A program made the translations under genes and the position numbers. A stretch of DNA of 9,374 bases from Parachlamydiales bacterium (GTDB taxonomy: Bacteria > Chlamydiota > Chlamydiia > Chlamydiales > SM23-39). This document shows positions 1 to 6,517 of this stretch, piece after piece (the stretch's first letter is position 1; every line of letters begins with the position of its first letter). The DNA lies in the NCBI GenBank assembly GCA_020058465.1, contig JAGVDZ010000108.1:1-9374 (forward strand). The letters run 5' to 3'. The notes under the pieces were generated by a model. The model searched no databases. It was not told the DNA's origin and worked only from the letters and a program-made list of their open reading frames with translations.

Positions 1-151
1 AAAACCATCAAAAGGGCTTTGATGAGAAATCGTTGTTCCGTGTGGTGGGCATAGGGCCCGATCGCAAGGGATTCACGAAAAATCGGTTGATGTGCGTATA
101 CTGGTCAGGTCTAGTGAGGTTTTTGGATGAAGGCGGTCTTGGTATACACAA
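1..151. other. Upstream region of uppS, no recognised gene
   Basis: No recognisable gene lies here. One plus-strand frame is open from base 3 to a TAG at 159-161, which would overlap the uppS start by 10 bases. It encodes about 52 residues ending in GLGIHKWG. This could be the tail of an upstream gene, but I do not recognise the peptide, and an open stretch this short is not rare by chance. A TATACT hexamer at 97-102 with TTCACG at 72-77 (19-base spacer) is a weak sigma70-like candidate for uppS transcription. No tRNA or strong terminator is visible. Confidence 0.3.
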
Positions 152-943
152 ATGGGGTTAGAAAAGATGCCTACGAGGTGGGCTGTTTCCGATGAAAGGG
201 GGCGAAAGATATTCAGTTCTCAGGAGTTGGATTCTTTGAAGCAGGGGCGTGTGCCCAAACATGTAGCTATCATCATGGATGGGAATCGACGGTGGGCTCT
301 TCGGCAAGGGCTGCCCCGGTTTATGGGACATTGGGAGGGGGCTGAGGCGTTACACGATATTGTGAAGGCAGCCAGTGAGTTGGGTGTCCAGACGTTGACT
401 GCCTACTGTTTCTCAACCGAGAATTGGAAACGTTCTGCCGAAGAGGTGGAGTCGTTGATGGAGATATTCCGCCTTTATTTAGAGCTGAGACGTGAGACGA
501 TGTTGGCAGAAGGGGTTCGTCTCTGTGCTATTGGAGATATCACACATCTTCCAGGGGCTGTGCGACAGGCATTGGAAGAAACTAGAAAGGTCACATCGAG
601 TTGTCAGACGATCAATCTGGTGCTGGCTCTCAACTATGGTGGCAGAGATGAAATTTGTCGAGCTGTGAGGTGTCTTGCATTGGACATCCAACAAGGAACG
701 ATCAGGCCCGAAGAGGTGACAGAGTCTTTGCTGTCTGGGTATCTAGACACGTCTAGTTTCGGAGATCCTGATCTTGTGATTCGGACAGGGGGTGAAGTGA
801 GGATGAGTAATTTTTTATCTTGGCAAACTTCCTACGCTGAGTTGATGTTTGTATCGGAACCTTGGCCTGAGTTTACGCCTCGGCATTTTTTGGAAGCCGT
901 CCGTCTCTTCCAGGAAAGGGAGCGGCGGGTTGGGGGGTTGTAG
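152..943 (+). CDS. uppS: Isoprenyl transferase (undecaprenyl diphosphate synthase)
   Basis: This cytosolic/membrane-associated cis-prenyltransferase adds isopentenyl diphosphate units to farnesyl diphosphate, giving the C55 lipid carrier used for envelope glycans. At 263 residues it is close to the usual length of about 250. Family motifs appear in order: HVAIIMDGNRRWA at residues 37-49, with the catalytic/metal Asp at D43; GHWEGAE from 59; FSTENWKR at 87-94; an LNYGGRDEI segment; and DLVIRTGGE at 207-215, followed by R217 and the AELMF segment with E230. These correspond to E. coli D26, R194, R200 and E213. The first 36 residues are a poorly conserved extension. ATG 152 has no clear Shine-Dalgarno sequence. 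An in-frame ATG at 167 is an alternative that leaves every motif intact. It heads the row uppS, cdsA, cmk-plsC, which is the chlamydial order. The family assignment is secure; C55 product length is inferred. Confidence 0.95.
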   Translation: MGLEKMPTRWAVSDERGRKIFSSQELDSLKQGRVPKHVAIIMDGNRRWALRQGLPRFMGHWEGAEALHDIVKAASELGVQTLTAYCFSTENWKRSAEEVESLMEIFRLYLELRRETMLAEGVRLCAIGDITHLPGAVRQALEETRKVTSSCQTINLVLALNYGGRDEICRAVRCLALDIQQGTIRPEEVTESLLSGYLDTSSFGDPDLVIRTGGEVRMSNFLSWQTSYAELMFVSEPWPEFTPRHFLEAVRLFQERERRVGGL

Positions 944-1027
944 TGGGAAAAATAGCACCAAACAAGCAGCAAGAGAAGATTTGAGTCTATTTCAGTATAT
1001 GCTCCTCTTCTGATATTGGGAAAAGCA

Positions 1028-1048
1028 AGGAGGGGGCAGGCCCCTCTT
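1028..1048 (+). promoter_or_regulatory. GC-rich hairpin covering a Shine-Dalgarno sequence ahead of cdsA
   Basis: AGGAGGGG (1028-1035) pairs with CCCCTCTT (1041-1048) around a five-base loop GCAGG. That makes eight pairs, one of them G-U and five of them G-C. The 5' arm contains most of the AAGGAGG Shine-Dalgarno sequence (1027-1033), and the 3' arm contains the possible TTG start at 1047. No T-run follows, so it is not a typical intrinsic terminator. A CTCCT at 1002-1006 could compete for pairing with AGGAG at 1028-1032. A role in translation control or intercistronic RNA stability is inferred; the base pairing is seen directly. Confidence 0.45.
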
Positions 1049-1073
1049 GAAGAATGTTCGTCAAAGGAAATGT

Positions 1074-1895
1074 ATGAAGGACATAGGAAGTCGTTTCGGG
1101 TTGTCTAGTTTAGGGGTGGTGCTGGTTGCATCTGGGCTCTTGGGGGCATTGCATCCGATTTGGGGATGGTTATTTGTAGGGCTCACAGCGGCTCTAGGTT
1201 CTTTAGCATTTTGGGAATATTTGTCTTTGGCAAGAGAGAAGGGTGTTGTTGTTTCTAAGTGGTTTACTGTAGTTTGTTTTGTGCTGATATGGGTGATTGG
1301 TAGGTGGGGCGGACATGGGGCTTTGTTAGCGTTGGGCCTGATTTGGTTTATTGCGAATGCAGGGCTGTTTCGAAGAAGGCAGGGAGCGGTTCTTGGGCTG
1401 GCCGTTTTGATGTTTGGAATGACCTATATTGCTTTGCCTATGGGACTTATTATAAAAATTTTGCACTTACCTAGCCAAGATGGTCGTTGGTGGGTAGCCT
1501 ATTTAATTTCGGTCACTAAGATGGGAGATATAACAGCCTATTTTGGAGGGCAACTATGGGGGCGAAGAAAGCTGGCTCCTTTGATCAGCCCTGGAAAGAC
1601 GGTTGAGGGGGCAGTGTTCGGGTTGTTAGGGGGCTTGGGCGCCAGCTTTTTGTTTCATCTCATGAGTGTGGATGTTGGAGAGTCTATCTTCGCACTTGGC
1701 AATGTGCAGTGGATTGTTCTTGGGGTTGTTTTAGGAGTGTTGGGACAGTTTGGGGATTTGGCTGAGTCCTTGTTAAAGAGAGACGCTCATCGCAAAGATA
1801 GTAACTGCATACCAGGACTTGGGGGGGGTCTTGATTTGATCGACTCTCTTTTGCCAAATGCTTGTTTCCTCTATCTTTACTTACACCAAACTTGA
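1074..1895 (+). CDS. cdsA: Phosphatidate cytidylyltransferase (CDP-diacylglycerol synthase)
   Basis: This integral membrane enzyme converts CTP and phosphatidic acid to CDP-diacylglycerol and pyrophosphate, the branch point for phospholipid synthesis. It is 273 residues long with many hydrophobic segments (about 14-47, 62-97, 105-131, 180-197 and 211-226, several of them probably multiple spans). The conserved cytosolic core is present: KMGDITAYFGG with GRRKLAP and SPGKTVEGA (149-180), then GQFGDLAESLLKRD with KDSN (224-244) and PGLGGGLDLIDS (247-258), carrying D254 and D257. The textbook signature has His and Arg where this protein has L249 and L255; I believe chlamydial CdsA also varies there. 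The start is ambiguous. ATG 1074 has AGGA five bases upstream and is preferred. TTG 1047 would add nine residues behind AAGGAGG at a long 13-base spacing, inside a hairpin. It sits 63 bases before cmk-plsC, whose PlsC half would make its substrate. Confidence 0.94.
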   Translation: MKDIGSRFGLSSLGVVLVASGLLGALHPIWGWLFVGLTAALGSLAFWEYLSLAREKGVVVSKWFTVVCFVLIWVIGRWGGHGALLALGLIWFIANAGLFRRRQGAVLGLAVLMFGMTYIALPMGLIIKILHLPSQDGRWWVAYLISVTKMGDITAYFGGQLWGRRKLAPLISPGKTVEGAVFGLLGGLGASFLFHLMSVDVGESIFALGNVQWIVLGVVLGVLGQFGDLAESLLKRDAHRKDSNCIPGLGGGLDLIDSLLPNACFLYLYLHQT

Positions 1896-1958
1896 TCAAT
1901 GATGTCATGTTTGAGCCGTGTGGCGGATCTACACAAATGGATACATGTGGTTGGTTGC

Positions 1959-3248
1959 ATGATCGTTGCTATAGATGGTCCAGCTGGGACAGGAAAGTCT
2001 TCTGTTGCGAAAGAAGTGGCCAGGAGTCTTCGGTTTGCTTTCTTTGATACAGGAGCTCTTTATCGTTCCTTGGCTTGGTGGGTTGAGGCACAAGGGATCA
2101 CTTGGCAAGATGAGTCAGGTGTTAAGGAGGCTCTTTGTTCTTTTCACTGGGAACTTAGGGGAGAAGATTCCCCATCTTACTTTGTGAACGGGACTGATGT
2201 GACCCTTTTGATTCGGAAGGCCCCGATGGCCGATCTCGCTTCTAAAATTGCAGCGTATGGCTTTGTTCGCGATTATCTTTTGTCCTCGCAGCGACACTTT
2301 GCAGAAGGTCGAAATGTAGTATTTGAAGGCAGAGATATTGGAACCGTGGTCTTCCCTCAAGCCGATGTAAAAATTTTTCTCACAGCATCGCCACGGGTTC
2401 GGGCCGAACGTCGCCAGCAAGACTTGAGCCGACAGTTTCCTCATCAAATCTTTTCAGTGGAGGAGATCTTATCTCAAATCGAGCAACGAGATGGGCTTGA
2501 TGAGAGAAGGGCTGCGTGCCCTTTGAAAAGGGCACCCGACGCAGTTGAAATTGATACGACATTTCTTACTTTTGACGAGGTGGTGAAGACGGTGTTGGCA
2601 AAGATTCGGCCACACCTTGTGCCGTCGTCCTCTTCAAAGGGGTGGTTTTATGGGACTGTTTACTGGACAGTGAGAGGTTTTTTTCGACTCTTCTATGGCC
2701 TCAAGATTGAAGGGGACATGTATGTTCATAAGGGGGCAGGCCTTATTGTGGCCAATCATGCTTCTTATCTAGACCCTCCAGTGTTGTCGGTTTCTTGTCC
2801 TGAAGAGGTTCACTTTTTGGCGCGCGGCTCATTATTTCAGAATGCCTTATTTGGATGGTTCATCCGTAAACTCAATGCACATCCTGTTGAGAAAACAGGG
2901 CAGGATGTCAAAGTGTTTCGGGATATATTGAAACTGTTATCGATGGGACATAAGGTGATTTTATTCCCAGAGGGGGTCCGTTCTTTAGATGGGTGTTTGC
3001 AGCCCTTTCAAAGGGGACTTGCCTTCATTGTCATGAAGGCGAAGGTTCCTATTTACCCCGCCTATTTACAAGGGACCTATCAAGTGTGGCCTCGAGGACA
3101 AAGATGGCCGAAGTGGAAAGGGAAAGTGACATGTCGTTTTGGTCCGCCTCTTTACTTTGATGTGTGGCGGGCTCGAGACAAAAGGGCTTTAGAAGAGGAA
3201 ATCTTGTCAAAAACTTGGCAGGCCGTTCGAAACCTTGAGCAAGGCTAG
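1959..3248 (+). CDS. cmk-plsC: Fusion protein: CMP kinase (N-terminal) and 1-acylglycerol-3-phosphate acyltransferase (C-terminal)
   Basis: Two enzymes share one uninterrupted frame. Numbered from ATG 1959, residues 1-220 are cytidylate kinase: P-loop GPAGTGKS (7-14), DTGALYR (30-36), FEGRDIG (122-128), RAERR (148-152) and QRDGLDERR (176-184). It phosphorylates CMP/dCMP. After a short Pro/Ser linker (VPSSSSKG, about 221-228), residues 229-429 are a PlsC acyltransferase: catalytic NHASYLD (266-272, H267 and D272), FPEGVRS (336-342) and VPIYPAYLQGT (363-373). It acylates lysophosphatidic acid to phosphatidic acid. The FYGTVYWTVRGFFRLFYGL stretch (230-248) is a likely membrane-associating segment. 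No ATG lies at the domain junction; GTG 2619 is in frame but has no Shine-Dalgarno sequence. The frame is open back to ATG 1899, but a start at 1959 (MIVAIDGPAG) matches the family N-terminus. In Chlamydia the two are separate adjacent genes (CT452, CT453). Confidence 0.93.
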   Translation: MIVAIDGPAGTGKSSVAKEVARSLRFAFFDTGALYRSLAWWVEAQGITWQDESGVKEALCSFHWELRGEDSPSYFVNGTDVTLLIRKAPMADLASKIAAYGFVRDYLLSSQRHFAEGRNVVFEGRDIGTVVFPQADVKIFLTASPRVRAERRQQDLSRQFPHQIFSVEEILSQIEQRDGLDERRAACPLKRAPDAVEIDTTFLTFDEVVKTVLAKIRPHLVPSSSSKGWFYGTVYWTVRGFFRLFYGLKIEGDMYVHKGAGLIVANHASYLDPPVLSVSCPEEVHFLARGSLFQNALFGWFIRKLNAHPVEKTGQDVKVFRDILKLLSMGHKVILFPEGVRSLDGCLQPFQRGLAFIVMKAKVPIYPAYLQGTYQVWPRGQRWPKWKGKVTCRFGPPLYFDVWRARDKRALEEEILSKTWQAVRNLEQG

Positions 3249-3274
3249 TATAAGGAAAAATCTTTTCGTAAACT

Positions 3275-3289
3275 GAGGAGTCGAATGTG
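3275..3289 (+). promoter_or_regulatory. trxA ribosome-binding site and GTG start overlapped by ATG-TGA
   Basis: GAGGAG at 3275-3280 sits six bases ahead of GTG 3287, the ideal spacing. This settles the trxA start as GTG. An ATG at 3285 overlaps it out of frame and is followed at once by TGA (3288-3290), so that ATG can only give a start-stop. Confidence 0.75.
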
Positions 3290-3601
3290 AAAAAAGGTGT
3301 AATATTTGTGACGGATGATGAGTTTGACGCAGCCATTCAAAAAGGGGTGGTGCTTGTTGACTTTACAGCCAGTTGGTGTGGTCCTTGCAGGATGCTATCT
3401 CCTGTATTAGACCAAGTTGCAGAAGAGCTTGGAGATCGTGTCAAAATTGTGAAGGTGGATATCGAGTCCTCTCAGAGGACGACTGCCCATTTCCAAATCA
3501 CCTCTGTACCCACGATGATTTTGTTCCGAAATGGTCAGGAAGTTTCTCGTCTCATGGGGCATAGTAGCGCTGAAAACATCAAACGTTTTATCAGTTCTTA
3601 A
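3287..3601 (+). CDS. trxA: Thioredoxin
   Basis: Small cytosolic disulfide reductase of 104 residues, the normal length for a single thioredoxin domain. The active site WCGPC is at residues 30-34 (C31, C34), the buried Asp is D25 in VDF, and the cis-proline is P75 in SVPT. The C-terminal GHSSAENIKRFI helix also fits the family. It passes electrons from NADPH via thioredoxin reductase to targets such as ribonucleotide reductase; those partners are not in the window. Start: GTG 3287 with GAGGAG six bases upstream. It lies 38 bases after cmk-plsC with no obvious terminator between, so co-transcription is plausible. In C. trachomatis trxA (CT539) is separated from hisS by several genes including aspS; here they are neighbours. 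Confidence 0.96.
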   Translation: MKKGVIFVTDDEFDAAIQKGVVLVDFTASWCGPCRMLSPVLDQVAEELGDRVKIVKVDIESSQRTTAHFQITSVPTMILFRNGQEVSRLMGHSSAENIKRFISS

Positions 3602-3649
3602 TTCACCTTACGCAAAAAATCCTTGGCTCGTGGGGTGAGTTTCTAATAC

Positions 3650-3669
3650 GGGCGACGTTGCGGTCGTCC
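3650..3669. terminator. Weak stem-loop between convergent trxA and hisS
   Basis: GGGCGAC (3650-3656) pairs with GTCGTCC (3663-3669) around a six-base loop, seven pairs including one G-U. It lies in the roughly 124-base convergent gap, where a shared terminator would be expected. Neither strand has a T-run right after the stem, so intrinsic termination is not well supported. Nothing else recognisable was seen at 3602-3725. Confidence 0.25.
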
Positions 3670-3725
3670 AACAGAAGTGGCTTTGGCTCTGTCGAAAATC
3701 TAAGTTTTCAGTCACGTTGAGTACA

Positions 3726-5003
3726 TCAGGCTGGTGTCGTCAGTAGGGAGATGAGCTCAGATTCTTGAATCTCTCGTCGATCTTTTGAAAGGGCATGCCT
3801 GATTTGGAGAGTTTGTTTGGATAATTCTTCATCACCGAGAAACACAAAGTAGCGAGCCCGTTTTGTTTCGCCGTGGGTGAGCGCTTGGTTGATTTTATTG
3901 ACGTTGAAGTGCACATCGGCGGATAGCTGGTGTGTTCGGCACTTAGAAGCTAGGATCAAGGCGCGGTGCTGGGCTTGCTTCCCGAGAGGAATGAAATAGG
4001 CGTCAATTTGTGATTCTGGAATTTTTTTAGATGATTGATTAAGAATCACTTGAGCGATTCTTTCTAGACCTGTCCCGAATCCAACTGCAGGGAGGTCGGG
4101 GCCTTGGAATGTTTTGACAAGGCCGTCATAACGTCCTCCTCCCCCAATAGATTTGTTGCCGAAGGTATCTTGAACCACCATTTCAAAGACGGTGTGTTGG
4201 TAGTAATCAAGGCCTCGTACGATACGAGGATTAATGTGAAATGGAATGGCAAGCTCTTGTAGCAACTCCTGCACCTTTTGGAAGTGGTCCTTTGACGCCG
4301 GTGAGAGAAAGTTGAGGATGGGGGGGATCTTGTCGAGAAAGGGCTGATCTTCTTCGGCCTTGGAGTCCAAGATTCTCAACGGGTTTTTCTCAAGACGAGA
4401 CTGGCTGTCGGGGGACAAAAGGTGGTGGACAGGGGTTAAAATATCAAGAAGAGCCGAGCGAAAAGAATGTCGAGAGGGGAGGTCGCCGACAGAGTTTAAG
4501 TGAAGCTCAATAAGGGGGATGCCTAGCCGCTCATAATAACGGAAGAGGAGCTCGATGACCTCGGCATCCGCCTCTGGTGACGGACTTCCTATCAGCTCGA
4601 CACCAAACTGGTGGTGTTGTCGGTATCGACCTGACTGAGGACGTTCGTAACGGAACATGGGTTCAATGTAGAACAATTTGTGTGGAGCTTGGAGTTGGGC
4701 CAGGTGTGCTTGTAGAAAAGCTCGAATGACCGAGGAGGTCCCTTCTGGGCGGAGAGCAAGGGCTCGATGGCCCTTATCTTGGAAGACAAACATCTCCTTT
4801 GTGACAATATCGGATGTATCGCCTACACCCCGATCAAACAACTCTTTCGACTCATAGACAGGTGTGCGGATTTCCCCATAGCCGTAAGAAGAGGCAAGGG
4901 TCCGGGCTTCTTGCTCAAGCCAGTGCCAGAGAGACGTCTTCTGCCAAGGCTCACCTTCCCCATAGGGGAGGATATCAAATGTTCCTTTGGGTGCTCGGTA
5001 CAT
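3726..5003 (-). CDS. hisS: Histidine--tRNA ligase
   Basis: Class II aminoacyl-tRNA synthetase that charges tRNA-His in the cytosol. It is 425 residues, the normal length. The class II core is clear: EIRTPVYE (44-51) in motif 1; ALRPEGTSSVIRA (83-95); motif 2 FYIEPMFRYERPQSGRYRQHHQFG (111-134); the histidine-specific VRGLDYYQHTVFE (262-274); GGGGRYDGL (287-295); and motif 3 AVGFGTGLERI (306-316). The C-terminal anticodon-binding domain spans about 333-425, including NKINQALTHGETKRARYFVFLGDEEL. The start MYRAPKGTFDILP matches the family N-terminus, and an in-frame TAA lies three codons upstream, so no longer start is possible. No Shine-Dalgarno sequence precedes the ATG. It is convergent with trxA and divergent from uhpC. 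Unlike C. trachomatis, aspS is not directly downstream. Confidence 0.97.
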   Translation of the reverse strand: MYRAPKGTFDILPYGEGEPWQKTSLWHWLEQEARTLASSYGYGEIRTPVYESKELFDRGVGDTSDIVTKEMFVFQDKGHRALALRPEGTSSVIRAFLQAHLAQLQAPHKLFYIEPMFRYERPQSGRYRQHHQFGVELIGSPSPEADAEVIELLFRYYERLGIPLIELHLNSVGDLPSRHSFRSALLDILTPVHHLLSPDSQSRLEKNPLRILDSKAEEDQPFLDKIPPILNFLSPASKDHFQKVQELLQELAIPFHINPRIVRGLDYYQHTVFEMVVQDTFGNKSIGGGGRYDGLVKTFQGPDLPAVGFGTGLERIAQVILNQSSKKIPESQIDAYFIPLGKQAQHRALILASKCRTHQLSADVHFNVNKINQALTHGETKRARYFVFLGDEELSKQTLQIRHALSKDRREIQESELISLLTTPA

Positions 5004-5008
5004 AGAGG

Positions 5009-5062
5009 ATTATCATGGTATCTGAACGTAGAGATATGGAGGAACCCATTTTTGGTTTTCAA
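5009..5062 (-). promoter_or_regulatory. Candidate hisS promoter
   Basis: Reading the minus strand toward hisS, TTGAAA (5062-5057) is followed after 18 bases by CATATC (5038-5033), a poor -10. A better -10-like GATAAT (5014-5009) ends only five bases before the ATG but has no good -35; if used, the transcript would begin at or near the start codon. Neither is certain. The region is where a hisS promoter must lie because the neighbour is divergent. Confidence 0.3.
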
Positions 5063-5072
5063 GGGAAAAAAC

Positions 5073-5102
5073 TTGACAGTTCCTTTCTCACATCGCTACG
5101 CT
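5073..5102 (+). promoter_or_regulatory. Candidate sigma70-like promoter for uhpC (and dnaE)
   Basis: A perfect TTGACA (5073-5078) is followed after an 18-base spacer by TACGCT (5097-5102), which matches three of six -10 positions. Transcription would start near 5109, about 33 bases before the chosen uhpC GTG. It lies in the gap between divergent hisS and uhpC, where a promoter is required. Confidence 0.45.
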
Positions 5103-5141
5103 CTTCTCGTTTGGACGCTTTACCCCCGGGGGTGGAATCTC

Positions 5142-6476
5142 GTGATCAGTATACTACGAAGGGTGTTTCGGCCGGCGCCTCTACTTGCTTTGATTGAAGA
5201 TCTAGATCTCGTAGAGAAAAACTATACCCGCTGGCGGCTACGTATTTTTTTTGCCATGTACATCGGTTATGCGTTCTTCTATTTTACGAGACAAAGTTTT
5301 CCTTTTGCGATGGCTGCCATGGAGTCTGACTTGGGGCTCAGCAAAGTGGACTTGGGATTTTTGTCGACGACTCTGTTGAGCGTGGTGTACGGAGTTAGCA
5401 AATTTGCCAGTGGCATCCTCGGGGATCGCTCGAACCCTCGCTATTTCATGTCGATTGGTCTGATCATCACAGGGATTTTAAATATCCTTTTTAGTTTTTC
5501 AACGACTTGGTGGGTGTTTGCTCTTTTTTGGGGTCTCAATGGCTGGTTCCAAGGGTGGGGTTGGCCCGGATGTGCTAAGCTTTTAACCTCCTGGTATGCA
5601 AGATCTGAGAGGGGACGTTGGTGGAGTATGTGGAACACATCGCACAATTTAGGTGGGTGGTGTGTTGCGGCGATGACGCCTCTTTTGGCAAGTGCATGGG
5701 GATGGAGGGCGGCAATATGGCTTCCAGGCGTCTTGGCAATCATCGTTGGCTTTTTTTTAATGAGCTCTCTTAGGGATACGCCAGAGTCCCTTGGGTTACC
5801 CTCTATCGAAGTGTATAAAAAAGAAGAGAGTCAAACCCTCCCATCTGAAAATGAAAAAGGGTGGTCGATATTTTGGGACTATGTACTTTGTAACCGATTT
5901 GTGTGGTTACTTGCTTTCGGTCAGTTTTTCATCTATGTGGTTCGAACGGCGGTGAACTTTTGGACGATCTTCTATCTGATGGAGGTGAAGCACTTTTCCT
6001 ACATCGAGGCTGGATTTTGCGTTTCTTGGTTTGAGATAGGGGGTCTTTTTGGCAGCTTAGCTTCCGGATGGCTCTCGGACATCGTATTTCAAGGGAAAAG
6101 AAATCCAATTAATGTTCTTTTCAATTTGGCAATTTTAGGTCTTGTTGTTCTCTTGTACCGAGGCGTGGGCAGTTCGATGATGAGTGCGGCTTGTCTTTTG
6201 TTCAGTTTCGGTTTTTTTATTTTTGGTCCCCAAATGTTGATTGGAATGGCCGCAGCGGAGTTGTCTCATAAAAAAGCAGTGGCAACGGCTACAGGATTTA
6301 CAGGTTGTTTTTCTTACCTCGGAGCGGCAGTGGCAGGTTGGCCTCTTGCTCATGTGGTCTCTTCGTATGGCTGGCAAGGTTTTGTCGTGATCCTCTTTGC
6401 TTGTTCGGCACTCGGAGCTTTGACCCTTCTCCCTTTATGGTCTGCTAAGGTGTACCCTCACCGCACCTCCGGTTAA
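5142..6476 (+). CDS. uhpC: Hexose-phosphate:phosphate antiporter, MFS organophosphate family
   Basis: Inner-membrane transporter of the organophosphate:Pi antiporter branch of the major facilitator superfamily (UhpT/GlpT/UhpC). In chlamydiae UhpC is taken to import host glucose-6-phosphate. From GTG 5142 it has 444 residues, near the usual 450, with about twelve hydrophobic segments and a charged central loop (about 211-243). Both substrate-phosphate arginines are present: R50 in YFTRQSF (GlpT R45) and R268 in FIYVVRTAV (GlpT R269). GDRSNPRYFM (95-103) and GWGWPGCAKLL with WNTSHNLGG (138-172) match the GlpT family. No in-frame ATG precedes the first membrane segment. GTG 5142 is chosen because GGGGGTGG (5127-5134) lies seven bases upstream; GTG 5163 is an alternative. 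The frame stays open upstream into hisS antisense, which is incidental. Exact sugar substrate is inferred from the phylum. Confidence 0.92.
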   Translation: MISILRRVFRPAPLLALIEDLDLVEKNYTRWRLRIFFAMYIGYAFFYFTRQSFPFAMAAMESDLGLSKVDLGFLSTTLLSVVYGVSKFASGILGDRSNPRYFMSIGLIITGILNILFSFSTTWWVFALFWGLNGWFQGWGWPGCAKLLTSWYARSERGRWWSMWNTSHNLGGWCVAAMTPLLASAWGWRAAIWLPGVLAIIVGFFLMSSLRDTPESLGLPSIEVYKKEESQTLPSENEKGWSIFWDYVLCNRFVWLLAFGQFFIYVVRTAVNFWTIFYLMEVKHFSYIEAGFCVSWFEIGGLFGSLASGWLSDIVFQGKRNPINVLFNLAILGLVVLLYRGVGSSMMSAACLLFSFGFFIFGPQMLIGMAAAELSHKKAVATATGFTGCFSYLGAAVAGWPLAHVVSSYGWQGFVVILFACSALGALTLLPLWSAKVYPHRTSG

Positions 6477-6481
6477 TACCG

Positions 6482-6516
6482 AATATCAAATGTGAAGTGA
6501 AGGAGAGCTTGATATT
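6482..6516 (+). repeat. 8-bp inverted repeat bracketing the dnaE ribosome-binding site
   Basis: AATATCAA (6482-6489) and TTGATATT (6509-6516) are perfect inverted copies separated by 19 bases. The spacer holds the dnaE Shine-Dalgarno AAGGAG (6500-6505), and the second arm ends one base before the ATG at 6518. As RNA, an A/U-rich stem with so large a loop would be only marginally stable; as DNA it resembles a dyad operator. It occupies nearly all of the 41-base gap after uhpC, so uhpC and dnaE are probably co-transcribed through it. Confidence 0.4.
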
Positions 6517-6517
6517 T

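Noticed and set aside
145..1940. 11-base repeat TACACAAATGG at 145-155 and 1930-1940
   Set aside because: About ten 11-base matches are expected by chance in a window this long, and the two sites share no further context.
1899..1958. 20-residue N-terminal extension of the Cmk-PlsC fusion
   Set aside because: No Shine-Dalgarno precedes ATG 1899, the residues look unconserved, and cytidylate kinases normally begin at the MIVAIDGPAG position (ATG 1959). It cannot be fully excluded because ATG 1959 also lacks a strong site.
3255..3267. Small hairpin GAAAA-ATC-TTTTC after cmk-plsC
   Set aside because: Five A-T-rich pairs with a three-base loop and no T-run; too weak to call a terminator.
4767..5141. 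Extension of the uhpC frame back into hisS, giving a 569-residue protein
   Set aside because: The added residues match no transporter N-terminus and lie antisense to conserved hisS. The candidate TTGACA promoter at 5073 and the G-rich site at 5127-5134 place the start at GTG 5142.
5198..5209. 12-base palindrome AGATCTAGATCT
   Set aside because: It lies inside the uhpC coding sequence (residues IEDLDL) and is explained by codons; there is no flanking structure or second copy.
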